A DNA stretch of 64,000 nucleotides. Origin: G963665925 sp963676345 (GTDB lineage Bacteria; Bacillota; Clostridia; Peptostreptococcales; Acidaminobacteraceae). Below, one piece after another: positions 43,402-52,419 of the stretch. Numbering within the stretch: the stretch's first letter is position 1; every line of letters starts with the position of its first letter. The stretch is taken from assembly GCA_963676345.2 (NCBI GenBank), contig CAXXTS010000001.1:186001-250000 (forward strand), given 5' to 3'. The notes below the pieces were generated by a model. That model did not search any database, was not told the origin of the DNA, and saw only the letters and a program-made list of their open reading frames with translations. The position numbers and the translations under genes were made by a program.

Positions 43402-44994
43402 CTATAGGCAAAAACCAATGTGAATTCGACCTTGCTCCTGATTCACAAAAACTGAACCATTGTGTGCATCTATAATGCCCTTGGTTATTGCAAGACCTAG
43501 CCCGCTTCCTGTTTCAGCCCTTGACTTATCCACTTTGTACAAACGGTCAAACAGGTTATCAAGATCTTTTTCTTCTAAAGGCGAACAAGCATTCGAAAAA
43601 GTCACTTTAACCTTTCCATCTTCTGTTTGAGCAAGTGTTACCTCTATGGTGCTCGGACTATCGGCATACTTCACTGCATTCATCAGCAAATTTTCACACG
43701 CTCTAACAATGCGCTTTGCATCAAGCTCAGCAAAAATAGTTTCTTCAGGAAGGATAATTTCACAAGCGAGTTCATTGGCCTCCATAACGGGAATATACTC
43801 TGAGACGATTTGTTCAATCAACTCATTTACAGACACATTGGTTTTACTCAACTTGGTGTCTGCATTGGCATACTTGGTATACTCAAACAAGTCTTCTATG
43901 AGCACCTTTAACTTTTCCGACTTCTGATAGGCTGTATTGGCGTACTCCAGCATTTCGGCTTCATTTTGATACTGTCCACTCCGAATCAGACCCAAATAGC
44001 CCATAATTGAGGTCAGTGGGGTTCTTAAATCGTGTGAGACATTGGTTATGAGTTCACTCTTGGTTTTTTCAATTCGGGCTTGTTCTTCCTTTTCCCGCTT
44101 GAGTGCACGACGCATGGTGTTAATATTCTCAGCAAGGAGGGCAACCTCATCGGTACCGACTTCGTCTACCTCATAATCCAGATTCCCATCTGCAATAAAT
44201 AGGAGGGCATCTGAAATTTCAGTCATGAGCAGCATTTTTTTACGTGTAAGCAAAATAAATGTTAGCACAAAAGTAATCAGACCGTTGATATATGGAAGCA
44301 CGCCTCCTGTACCTACAACCTCGGTCGTATAAATAAAGTCTTCTCTTGGTGAAGCAATGTAAATCATCAGCTTTTCCTGATCATTGTCATCACGTATTTT
44401 AAACACCCTGAATATTTCACTTGGGCTATTTTGATTACTCTGATATGTTGATCCCGCTTTATCTACAACATCAAGAATGTCCAATTTCTCTGCAGTTGCC
44501 TTATCATTTTTAATGAGGACATTGCCAATGGCATCTGTAATATAAATTTCAGGACGGGACATGAGGCCTTCAAAGAAGTAGGCATCATCAATAATGTCAA
44601 AGAAGTCTTCAAGATTTTCTGCACTGGATATCTCTTCAAAGAGCTCATTACTCCTATAAAAAATTTCCTGATAACCGGCATCATAACTCGTAGTCACATT
44701 TTGACGTTCTCTAATTGACATGTTTATGCTCAACATGGTTACGAAGACACCCACAATCAGAGCAATGAGAAAATTAATCATGAGCTGAGCGACAATGCTG
44801 GCCTGAATTTTCGCACGAAGACCCAAATGGTCCATCAGCTTCATAAGACCCGTGAACATTTTACTTAAAAAGCCCAGAACACGCATTAGACGCTCTTTCC
44901 ATCTCTTTCTGCTGGCAGCTTTCTTTTCGACTTTAAGCAGGGCTCGCTTTTTAGCCTTTTCAAGCTTTTGTTTCTTGCGCTCACTGGAGTTCAT
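43402..44994 (-). CDS. VanS-like sensor histidine kinase
   Basis: The protein has 530 residues. A very basic 60-residue head (KKQKLEKAKKRALLKVEKKAASRKR region) is unusual. Then come a membrane segment (about 70-93), an extracytoplasmic domain of about 140 residues, a second membrane segment (about 232-250), HAMP, HisKA with H321 in SHDLRTPLTSIMGYL, and HATPase (LLMNAVKYAD, GSGLGLAI). The start overlaps the regulator's stop (ATGA). The output resembles VanS/PhoR kinases of Gram-positives. The signal is unknown; no resistance genes are adjacent. Confidence 0.88.
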   Translation of the reverse strand: MNSSERKKQKLEKAKKRALLKVEKKAASRKRWKERLMRVLGFLSKMFTGLMKLMDHLGLRAKIQASIVAQLMINFLIALIVGVFVTMLSINMSIRERQNVTTSYDAGYQEIFYRSNELFEEISSAENLEDFFDIIDDAYFFEGLMSRPEIYITDAIGNVLIKNDKATAEKLDILDVVDKAGSTYQSNQNSPSEIFRVFKIRDDNDQEKLMIYIASPREDFIYTTEVVGTGGVLPYINGLITFVLTFILLTRKKMLLMTEISDALLFIADGNLDYEVDEVGTDEVALLAENINTMRRALKREKEEQARIEKTKSELITNVSHDLRTPLTSIMGYLGLIRSGQYQNEAEMLEYANTAYQKSEKLKVLIEDLFEYTKYANADTKLSKTNVSVNELIEQIVSEYIPVMEANELACEIILPEETIFAELDAKRIVRACENLLMNAVKYADSPSTIEVTLAQTEDGKVKVTFSNACSPLEEKDLDNLFDRLYKVDKSRAETGSGLGLAITKGIIDAHNGSVFVNQEQGRIHIGFCL

Positions 44995-45680
44995 ATTTTA
45001 TACCCCACTCCCCATACGGTTTTAACATACTCAGGTGTTCTGGTATTCTCTTCAATTTTCTCCCTGATTTTTCGAATGTGCACCATTACCGTATTGCGGG
45101 TTTCAAAGGGGTCTTCGCCCCATACCTGTGCATAAATCCTGTCTGTACTAAAGACAATCCCCTTGTTCTTAGCAAGGAGGTGCAGTATGTCAAACTCCCT
45201 TGGCGTTAACCTGACACTGCGCTCATTGACCTTCACTTCATGGGTGGCTGTATTGATGTATAGTCCATCAATACAGATCTCACTCTCACTACTTACACCA
45301 TCTGGCTTATTGAGCACCTTAAACCTGCGCAGCTGAGATTTTATGCGTGCAATCAGCTCTAGGGGATTAAAGGGTTTTGTCATATAATCATCTGCGCCAG
45401 ACGTTAAGCCGTGAATTTTATCAAGGTCCTCGGACTTTGCCGATAACATGATAATGGGAACATTGCGTTCTAGCCGAATATGTCTGCATACTTCCAGACC
45501 ATTTACCTTAGGCATCATAACATCCAGAACAATAAGCTCTATAGGATGCATCGCTGCTAGCTTTATGGCTTCACTGCCGTTTTCAGCCAAATGACACACA
45601 TAGCCCTCATTTTCCAGATAAATTCGAATCAGTTTTCTTATTTCTTCCTCGTCATCAACAACCAGTATATGTTCGTTCAT
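44991..45680 (-). CDS. OmpR/PhoB-family response regulator (VanR-like)
   Basis: The protein has 229 residues. The receiver has the acceptor D53 in LIVLDVMMPKVNG and a conserved lysine in MTKPFNP. The C-terminal winged helix (about 130-229) has the typical VRLTPREFDILHLLAKNKG and TVMVHIRKIREKI. It pairs with the VanS-like kinase whose gene overlaps it by 4 bases. Three 10-bp direct repeats in its own promoter region suggest autoregulation. The name VanR refers to sequence type only. Confidence 0.9.
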   Translation of the reverse strand: MNEHILVVDDEEEIRKLIRIYLENEGYVCHLAENGSEAIKLAAMHPIELIVLDVMMPKVNGLEVCRHIRLERNVPIIMLSAKSEDLDKIHGLTSGADDYMTKPFNPLELIARIKSQLRRFKVLNKPDGVSSESEICIDGLYINTATHEVKVNERSVRLTPREFDILHLLAKNKGIVFSTDRIYAQVWGEDPFETRNTVMVHIRKIREKIEENTRTPEYVKTVWGVGYKI

Positions 45681-45716
45681 ATGTATTCACCTCTATAAGT
45701 ATTCCTTTATGACAAC

Positions 45717-45758
45717 AGTATAATATATGGGTCATAAAAAGGTCTTAACATATCTTAA
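45717..45758 (-). promoter_or_regulatory. Two-component operon promoter with direct-repeat operator
   Basis: On the minus strand three consecutive 10-bp units, TTAAGATATG, TTAAGACCTT and TTTATGACCC (45758 down to 45729), precede TATACT (45722-45717). The spacing of one DNA turn is what OmpR-type dimers bind. The last unit covers the -35 position, as in activated promoters of this family. Confidence 0.6.
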
Positions 45759-45759
45759 G

Positions 45760-45798
45760 AAAATATTAAAAGTCCAGTGCGTTTTTACACTGGACTTT
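45760..45798 (-). terminator. Terminator downstream of the GGDEF-EAL gene
   Basis: An 11-bp stem AAAGTCCAGTG/CACTGGACTTT (45769-45779 with 45788-45798) is followed on the minus strand by TTTTAATATTTTC. It lies about 150 bases after the stop. Confidence 0.8.
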
Positions 45799-45945
45799 AT
45801 CTGTTCTTGATTGTCTGACCATATTTTATTTTTTTGGTGTGCAGTCACGTACACTTTAATCAACCGTTACCTTCATTTACCGATCATTTTCGAAAATATG
45901 CACAAATCGTTCACAGCTCATATATTCAGCACTAATAATCTGGTG

Positions 45946-48732
45946 TTAGAGTTTATAGGTTTCAATCAGTGCATCCAACTTTTCTGGCTTACTATAGTAG
46001 TAGCCCTGATGAATGGTACAGCCACGCTTTAAGAGAAACTGCTTTTGCATTTCGTTTTCTATGCCTTCAGCCACAACTTTCATGTCTAGGGCACTGCCAA
46101 GCTGAATAATCGCATTGATAATGGTTCCCGAGCTGTCCTCATTCAGATCTTTAAGAAAGCTTCTATCGATTTTAAGCACATCAACTGGCAGATGCTGCAG
46201 ATAACTCAGCGAAGAATAGCCCGTTCCGAAATCATCAATGGATATAATCACACCTGATTCCTTTAGCATATTGAGTTGGGGTACTGCTTCATTTAAGTTC
46301 TCAAGCAGTAAAGACTCTGTAATTTCAAGTTCAAACCGATCAGCCTTGAGATCAAGTTCACTGATGTTTTCCAGTATCCATGCAAACAATGATTCGTCTT
46401 TAAACTGCTGTCCGGATAAGTTCACAGAAATGCTCATGTCTTCATGCCCTAAATCATGTACGCGTTTAAGGTCGTCTGTCGCCCGCGTAATCACCCATCG
46501 TCCAATCTTCTCAATCATAGAAGACTCTTCTGCAACCGGTATAAACTCAACTGGCGAAACAAAGCCAAGCACATGACTTTCCCATCTTAAAAGGGCTTCA
46601 AAACCGACAAGCTTGCCTTCTAAGGCATTTATCTTGGGTTGATAGACCAAGTAGAGCTCTTCGCGGTCAATGGCCTCATAGAGGTGGCTCAGGATCATTT
46701 GGCGACGTTCCGCTTGTTCTCTAAGCTCTTTAGAAAAATAGTAATGAAAACCGCGGGCATCTGTTTTGGCCTTATTCAGTGCAGAAAGTGCCGATGTGAT
46801 CAGAATTTCCGTATTTTCAGCATCTCTAGGGTATGAGCTGATGCCCATACTGGCTGTTAAATATATAGAGGTGTTATGACGCCTTATAGGTCGCCTGATG
46901 ATGCTTTGTATCTGCTGAACAAACCGGTCAATGCCGTCTGTCAGAAGGGCGAAATCAACGACAAATGCAAACTCGTCTCCACCAATTCTATATATTTGTG
47001 TTTCGTCAGGTCCAAGCAAAGGCAGTTTTTCAGATAGACTGACTATAACAGCATCGCCTGCATTGAATCCATATATCTCATTGATCGATTTAAAATCATC
47101 AATCCCAATATAGATAAGGGCAAAATCATCACCCATTTTTATCTTTGCTTCAATATCACTGCGCATTTGTGTGGCATTTGGCAGCCCTGTCTTCACATCA
47201 ATCTGCATCTGATTATACTGTTTTTCGACAGCCACAACCCGTGTGCTTAGGTCTTCTGTAATAATGAAGTAGAACTTAGGCTGTCCTTCAAAGTCTCTAA
47301 GAAGGCGAATAATGAGGGATGCTGGGTACATTTCACCTGACTTTTTCTGCTGAGTTACTTCGCCTGTCCAAATGCTGTTTTCTTCAATCATTTCGAGGAG
47401 TTCAAAACGCAGATCGGCCCCATCCTTATCAAGGGAAGCGATGGGCTCGCCAATCAGCTCGTAGCTCGTATAGCCTGAAATTTTGCAGTAGGCGCTATTG
47501 GCGTAAATGACCCGTCGTTTAGCGTTGAGAATAAGCACACCCTCATTACTGTTTTCTAGAACCTCTGTCATGACACTCAGTTCCTGTTGGGTAATATGGT
47601 GTTTGCCTTTTTCCTCCTCCAAATTTTCAAATACCTTTTGCAAGTCTTCGCGAAGTTGTTCAAATGAACGGGCCAAATAACCGGCTTCGTGCTTTATTGA
47701 AAGGTATTTATCAGGAATACGGTCGGAATAATTGCCGTCTTTCAGGCGCCGAATATAGGTATCCAGTATCGTAAAATGCTTCATTTCATGGTCTACAGCA
47801 AAGTAAGTGACCCAAGTGACCGCAATAAGTAGCAAGGCGATGACCAGTATATAGGCAGTAGCAGACTGACCGATTTTATCATCGATTACTTCCTGCGGCA
47901 GGTAGTAAGCAATATAGGCGTTATCATTTAGACTTGTTATGCCCACTAAATAAGGCTGGTCCTTCAATAGACCTTTTTCATAGAGAACACCATCAAACTT
48001 ATCAACTATCACACCGTCTGCCCTGAAAGTTTGTGTGCTGATAAAGGTATCAATTTGCTGGATATTTGTATTGCCGCTATCTGCAATCACATTGCCATAG
48101 TTATCAAATATGAGGATACCGCTTGACGCATCAATAAAATTGTACTGGGCCACTTCAATATCTGACATGTCTAAAACCCCGCCCACAAAACCAAGCAGTT
48201 TACCGGCTTGAACCACAGGTTCAATATAAGCGCGTTTAGGCACTTTTTCATAACAGACATTCACCCATGTACCACGGTTGATGGCATCAAGATCTAAAGT
48301 GTCCATTTCTGGACAGTTTGGCAAATTATCCACAAGGGTCTGGATGGATTTTTGAATGATGTCGTCCTCGTTCATTCTTTCCATAACGTAACCATTTACC
48401 CAGTCCCCATCTACTGTTATATAGAAACTCGCCTTCATCTTTATAGAACCTTGTATCATTTCACGCAAGGTGGCCCGAGTAATAGATTCAAAGGTCTGAT
48501 GGTTCATCTCAGCTTCAAGTGATAACCTGAGCACCTTGAACTTTTGAGCAATTTCTTCTGCTTCCAAATTGGCAATGTCTTTATATATACGTGTCGTGTG
48601 TAAGATTTGTGTCTTAATGGTATTTTCTATATTCATAGAATTATAATAAATAACCAACCCACCAATCAGTATAGCCAGTACTGTAAAAAGGACAGCCATT
48701 TTGAAAGATATAATCCTGCTCATTTTTTTCAT
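45946..48732 (-). CDS. Membrane GGDEF-EAL protein with dCache, HAMP and PAS
   Basis: The protein has 928 residues. Order: membrane segment (about 10-30), dCache-type extracytoplasmic region (about 35-288), membrane segment (about 290-312), HAMP (about 315-365), PAS (about 385-500), GGDEF (about 510-665, intact GGDEF at 584-588, no RxxD inhibitory site seen) and EAL (about 680-925; EAL at 712, then ELEITES, DDFGTGYSS, LKIDRSFL and VAEGIEN, all metal and catalytic residues kept). It could both make and break cyclic di-GMP; which activity dominates cannot be read. An HD-GYP phosphodiesterase is coded 8 kb away. The ribosome site is weak. Confidence 0.92.
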   Translation of the reverse strand: MKKMSRIISFKMAVLFTVLAILIGGLVIYYNSMNIENTIKTQILHTTRIYKDIANLEAEEIAQKFKVLRLSLEAEMNHQTFESITRATLREMIQGSIKMKASFYITVDGDWVNGYVMERMNEDDIIQKSIQTLVDNLPNCPEMDTLDLDAINRGTWVNVCYEKVPKRAYIEPVVQAGKLLGFVGGVLDMSDIEVAQYNFIDASSGILIFDNYGNVIADSGNTNIQQIDTFISTQTFRADGVIVDKFDGVLYEKGLLKDQPYLVGITSLNDNAYIAYYLPQEVIDDKIGQSATAYILVIALLLIAVTWVTYFAVDHEMKHFTILDTYIRRLKDGNYSDRIPDKYLSIKHEAGYLARSFEQLREDLQKVFENLEEEKGKHHITQQELSVMTEVLENSNEGVLILNAKRRVIYANSAYCKISGYTSYELIGEPIASLDKDGADLRFELLEMIEENSIWTGEVTQQKKSGEMYPASLIIRLLRDFEGQPKFYFIITEDLSTRVVAVEKQYNQMQIDVKTGLPNATQMRSDIEAKIKMGDDFALIYIGIDDFKSINEIYGFNAGDAVIVSLSEKLPLLGPDETQIYRIGGDEFAFVVDFALLTDGIDRFVQQIQSIIRRPIRRHNTSIYLTASMGISSYPRDAENTEILITSALSALNKAKTDARGFHYYFSKELREQAERRQMILSHLYEAIDREELYLVYQPKINALEGKLVGFEALLRWESHVLGFVSPVEFIPVAEESSMIEKIGRWVITRATDDLKRVHDLGHEDMSISVNLSGQQFKDESLFAWILENISELDLKADRFELEITESLLLENLNEAVPQLNMLKESGVIISIDDFGTGYSSLSYLQHLPVDVLKIDRSFLKDLNEDSSGTIINAIIQLGSALDMKVVAEGIENEMQKQFLLKRGCTIHQGYYYSKPEKLDALIETYKL

Positions 48733-48837
48733 AACCCAACCACCATGCCTATCATAAAAGTGTCTTCATAGAATCTGTCCAAACCGAATCAAGTTTCTTT
48801 TTTCATACCCATTCTCAGATTATAAAAGCATGACACA

Positions 48838-49404
48838 TTAAATCGCCCATGATTGTATCCGCGTAAGCGGCACTGCTTCCTTGTGATAAAAGCTTAGAAA
48901 TGTGGTTTCAAACGCCTCATCAGGGACGGTCATCAGTATTTCTTCAAATGCCGCCTTTGGCATATGTGATTTCAAGACGGTATAAATTACCGGCTCAAAT
49001 TCACGGTTGAGCTCACGATCCGCAAGTGCCCTCAGCAGACTGGATGGGCTCAATAGAAACTGCTTTAAAATACATTCTCTAAGGCGCATTATTGACTCTG
49101 TATTAATAAGATGAAGAACCAGCTGACCTTGGGCATTGATGCTATAGTCTCCCGTTTTCAGTTTAAATGACTTCGTGCCTTCATAAGCCTGACTTTCAAC
49201 CGCTTTGTCTACACAGCTACATGCCTGTTCACGCTCGCGAATCAGGGTCATGTCTGTATCGCAGTGTCCAATTAAAGGAATGTCTACAGGCATTACAGAC
49301 ATCTTCTTATCAGAGAAGGCATCTCTGATGGCATATATTTCCCGACACAGTGGATTAGGTACATCCAGTGACAAATAGGCTTCAAATTTTAGGTTTTCTT
49401 TCAT
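48838..49404 (-). CDS. Hypothetical protein
   Basis: The protein has 188 residues from ATG 49404 (six bases after GGAG); the codon before it is also ATG and a longer frame reaches 49422. I do not recognise the family. Visible features: an N-terminal AYLSLDVPNPLCREIYAIRD segment and PLIGHCDTD, faintly reminiscent of 2H phosphoesterases but without paired H-x-T motifs, and a C-terminal helical half (LLSPSSLLRALADRELNREFE). No membrane segment. It is upstream of the GGDEF-EAL gene on the same strand with a 105-base gap. Confidence 0.55.
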   Translation of the reverse strand: MKENLKFEAYLSLDVPNPLCREIYAIRDAFSDKKMSVMPVDIPLIGHCDTDMTLIREREQACSCVDKAVESQAYEGTKSFKLKTGDYSINAQGQLVLHLINTESIMRLRECILKQFLLSPSSLLRALADRELNREFEPVIYTVLKSHMPKAAFEEILMTVPDEAFETTFLSFYHKEAVPLTRIQSWAI

Positions 49405-49483
49405 CATGCTCTCCATATACAAATAAAGTAGGATACGTGTCTGTATTTTCTAACGCCTTTTTATCAGCGCTTTTTCCATTATA

Positions 49484-49520
49484 TCAAAAGAACCACTTTC
49501 AATCTCTTGAAAGTGGTTCT
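49484..49520 (-). terminator. Terminator of the symporter gene
   Basis: A perfect 14-bp stem AGAACCACTTTCAA/TTGAAAGTGGTTCT (49489-49502 with 49507-49520) with a 4-base loop is followed on the minus strand by TTTTGATAT. Confidence 0.88.
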
Positions 49521-49567
49521 CATACATATCAAATCCTATTTACATACTGTGTTGCAAAGGTTTCTAA

Positions 49568-50857
49568 TTATGCTACATCGCGGTTAGCCGCTTCAAAAGA
49601 TGCATCTTTCTTAGCGTTGAAGATGTCTTTGTTCAAATCGCCTTCGCCTTGAGCGATAATACAAGTACATACTGCATCACCAGTGATGTTAACAGCTGTT
49701 CTTGTCATATCAAGAATACGGTCAATACCCATGATAATCGCAATACCTTCAACCGGAAGACCAACTTGCTGAAGTACCATAGAAAGCATGATCAGACCAA
49801 CGCCCGGAACGCCTGCAGTACCAACTGAAGCAAGTGTAGCTGTTACGATAACCATCATGTACTGGTTGATTGTTAAGTCAACACCAAAGAGCTGAGCGAT
49901 AAATACAGTCGCAACACCCTGCATGATTGCTGTACCATCCATATTGATTGTCGCGCCAAGCGGCAGACAGAATGATGCAACGTCTTCTTCAACACCACAG
50001 CGTTTAACAGTTGTTTCAATTGTCAGTGGCAGTGTAGAAGATGAAGATGCTGTAGAGAACGCAACCATCATTGCAGGTGCGAAGTTCTTAAAGAACTGAA
50101 TTGGGTTCAGCTTTGTAACTGCCGCAAGAAGTCCCTGGTAAGTAAAGAGTGCATGAATAAACAGTGCACCGATAACTGTAAGCATATAAACTGCTAGAGG
50201 TGCAAACATGTCCCAGCCGAGCTCTGCAAATGTCTTAGAGATCAGACAGAATACACCGAGTGGTGCAACCTTCATAATCATTTCAACGATTTTAAGGTTA
50301 ACATCATTGAACTGCTCGAAGAAGTTGAAAACTGCTTTTGCCTTTTCGCCTTGAATTGTCAGAGCAGTACCAACAAAGAGTGCGAAAACGATGATTTGTA
50401 GCATTGAACCGCTTGCCAAAGATGAAACTGGGTTCGTTGGTACCATGCTGTAAAGTACTTCAACCAGTGCTGGAGACTCTTTTGCAGTGTACTCGAAGCC
50501 TTCCATTGCAATGCCGCCAACCATACCTGGGTTTGTGATATTTGCCAGTGTAATCGCAATTGTGATTGCAATAGCAGTTGTCATCAGATAAAAACCAATT
50601 GTCTTAGATCCGATACGACCCAGCTTTTTAACATCGCCAATCATAGCCGCGCCAACTACCAGTGAAACAAATACGAGTGGAACAACCATCATTTTAATGG
50701 CATTTAAGAATACTTTACCACCTAATGTGAATACAAAATCAATAAGTACATTTTTTACAAACGGCACGTCATTCATTGGGTATAGAACGACACCGAAGAT
50801 TGCACCTGCAATCAGTGCAATAAAAATTTTGGTCGTAAGACTCATCTTACTTTTCAT
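49568..50857 (-). CDS. Dicarboxylate/amino acid:cation symporter (DAACS family)
   Basis: The protein has 429 residues with about eight membrane helices and the two re-entrant loops of the glutamate transporter fold. Signatures seen: the serine-rich STASSSSTLPLTIET and GATINMDGTAIMQG, where the NMDGT motif helps bind Na+ and substrate, and a later VGTAGVPGVG loop. It imports glutamate, aspartate or C4-dicarboxylates with Na+ or H+. Ribosome site GGAGGGTTAT. It is monocistronic with its own promoter and terminator. Confidence 0.92.
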   Translation of the reverse strand: MKSKMSLTTKIFIALIAGAIFGVVLYPMNDVPFVKNVLIDFVFTLGGKVFLNAIKMMVVPLVFVSLVVGAAMIGDVKKLGRIGSKTIGFYLMTTAIAITIAITLANITNPGMVGGIAMEGFEYTAKESPALVEVLYSMVPTNPVSSLASGSMLQIIVFALFVGTALTIQGEKAKAVFNFFEQFNDVNLKIVEMIMKVAPLGVFCLISKTFAELGWDMFAPLAVYMLTVIGALFIHALFTYQGLLAAVTKLNPIQFFKNFAPAMMVAFSTASSSSTLPLTIETTVKRCGVEEDVASFCLPLGATINMDGTAIMQGVATVFIAQLFGVDLTINQYMMVIVTATLASVGTAGVPGVGLIMLSMVLQQVGLPVEGIAIIMGIDRILDMTRTAVNITGDAVCTCIIAQGEGDLNKDIFNAKKDASFEAANRDVA

Positions 50858-50908
50858 ATAACCCTCCCTTTCAGTTAAACAATAAATAATTGCGTGCCTT
50901 AACCCCCT

Positions 50909-50933
50909 AACTGTTAAGACAGTTCAAATTATA
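50909..50933 (-). promoter_or_regulatory. Symporter promoter region with inverted repeat
   Basis: A minus-strand TATAAT (50928-50933) is followed at the predicted start of transcription by AACTGT-N4-ACAGTT (50909-50924). The position fits a repressor site. The -35 is weak. The rest of the 440-base gap up to 51298 has no gene, only the lipoprotein terminator. Confidence 0.5.
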
Positions 50934-51204
50934 GAACTTGCACCCCGTATTTCTACATTTTCCTACACAATCCTACACACAAACGTTTTCCACATTGATT
51001 TTCCAACGTTCTATGTGGTTTTGTAATTTTCAGATATTTGAATTTCGGTATATTTTATATGCAGTTTTGCAATTTGTTTGTAACAATGCAAGTATTCATG
51101 AATACAGCTATGTCCTTGGGGTAATTTATTGTTCTGCTTAAAAAGGGTCTTACTGAAGAGCTCCTCGTATCCTAGTAGCCACTCATGTGGCTTGCATTCA
51201 TCAA

Positions 51205-51261
51205 AACAAAAAGAAAAAACCAGTAAACTTGGTCTTTGAATATACCCAAGCTTACTGGTTT
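51205..51261 (-). terminator. Terminator of the lipoprotein gene
   Basis: AAACCAGTAA/TTACTGGTTT (51217-51226 with 51252-51261), extended by CTTGG/CCAAG, is followed on the minus strand by TTTTTTCTTTTTG. On the + strand it is also followed by T-rich sequence. Confidence 0.88.
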
Positions 51262-51298
51262 ATTTTTTTGTTTTAGAGCTTATTTGAAACTTGAGTTC

Positions 51299-52303
51299 TT
51301 AAAAACCCATGCCACCCATTTCGTCAGCTGTTACGCTGTTTTCTTCTGTCAGTTCAGGGAAGAACAGTTCTTTAACACTGTTGATGTTGTATACAGATGT
51401 ATCTACATCAAAAGCCAGTTTCATTTCTGTACCTGACTCAGGCTCATTTACGTCCATATCAAGTGCCATCTTTGTAGCTACAATCTGATTTGAACCATCA
51501 ATACCAAAAGTCATATCAAAAGTATTTACATTGAAGTATGTAATCGCTTCTTCCCAACCTTCGTTGAATGACGTTACGACTTCATCCAGTTCGGCTGCAA
51601 TTTCTTCTTCAGTCATTTCCATGTCGTATGCTTCATACTGGCTCTTTTGAGAATTGATCATAATCTCTCTAAATGCTTCATCAGTAAACATTTCATTAAA
51701 GATTTCTTTAATCATCTCTTTAGTACGTGCATCGTCAAGACTTAGAGAAACATTTGTTAGTTTTACTTCTTTTTCATTGATTGTAGTCGCAGCATTTTCC
51801 TCAACCACAAGCTCCTCATCAGTTACCTTTGAAAGAATAGCAGTATAGATTTTCTTGCTGATTTCCTTAGCTTCCTCTTGACCCATAGTAACCTGGGCAC
51901 CGTCTTCTGAAACAACATCTTGAACGATGTACTGGTCCATCATAGGAATTTTCATAGCCATCTGTGACTCGTTCATATAGACTTCAACATTGTAAGTCAT
52001 ACCACTAAGTGCAGCAGATCCTGTCATTTCAAGCTTAGGTGTTTCGCCATCAAGCATTGACTTTGCATGGAAATCTACATTTACATCGCTTAGCATAGAT
52101 GCAAACATTTCCACCATTGGATCTGGATTTTCACCAAGATCAAGTGACAGGTGCATGTTCATGTCTTGCTCAGCTGACTCGATTTCCAGTCCATTCATAA
52201 TCGCTTCTTCAAGCATTTCCTTTGGAGTCTGCTTTGGCGCACACCCTGCTACTGAAAGTACAAGTGCCAGCACCATCAGTAAAGATACAATTTTACGTTT
52301 CAT
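51299..52303 (-). CDS. Hypothetical lipoprotein (LolA/LppX-like type)
   Basis: The protein has 334 residues. A signal peptide ends in a lipobox (LVLSVAGC, cysteine at residue 21). The mature part is acidic, rich in Met and Glu, with alternating beta-strand patterns (EQDMNMHLSLDLG, EMTGSAALSGMTYNVEVYM, TFGIDGSNQIVATKMALDM), as in LppX/LolA-fold lipoproteins of Firmicutes that may carry hydrophobic ligands. I cannot name the family with certainty. It is monocistronic with a good ribosome site (AGGAGG) and its own terminator. Confidence 0.65.
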   Translation of the reverse strand: MKRKIVSLLMVLALVLSVAGCAPKQTPKEMLEEAIMNGLEIESAEQDMNMHLSLDLGENPDPMVEMFASMLSDVNVDFHAKSMLDGETPKLEMTGSAALSGMTYNVEVYMNESQMAMKIPMMDQYIVQDVVSEDGAQVTMGQEEAKEISKKIYTAILSKVTDEELVVEENAATTINEKEVKLTNVSLSLDDARTKEMIKEIFNEMFTDEAFREIMINSQKSQYEAYDMEMTEEEIAAELDEVVTSFNEGWEEAITYFNVNTFDMTFGIDGSNQIVATKMALDMDVNEPESGTEMKLAFDVDTSVYNINSVKELFFPELTEENSVTADEMGGMGF

Positions 52304-52419
52304 TATTATTTCCTCCTTTATTATCCCATTTATTGTATCATGGGCGCTTAAATGATTTCCATTAAATTTCCATTAAACCCTTCTGAAAACTGAATTGTAA
52401 TCTGATTGAATTTTCAGTA

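Noticed and set aside
44991..45680. Vancomycin resistance regulator
   Set aside because: The regulator and kinase are VanRS-like in type only; no vanHAX or related genes are present.
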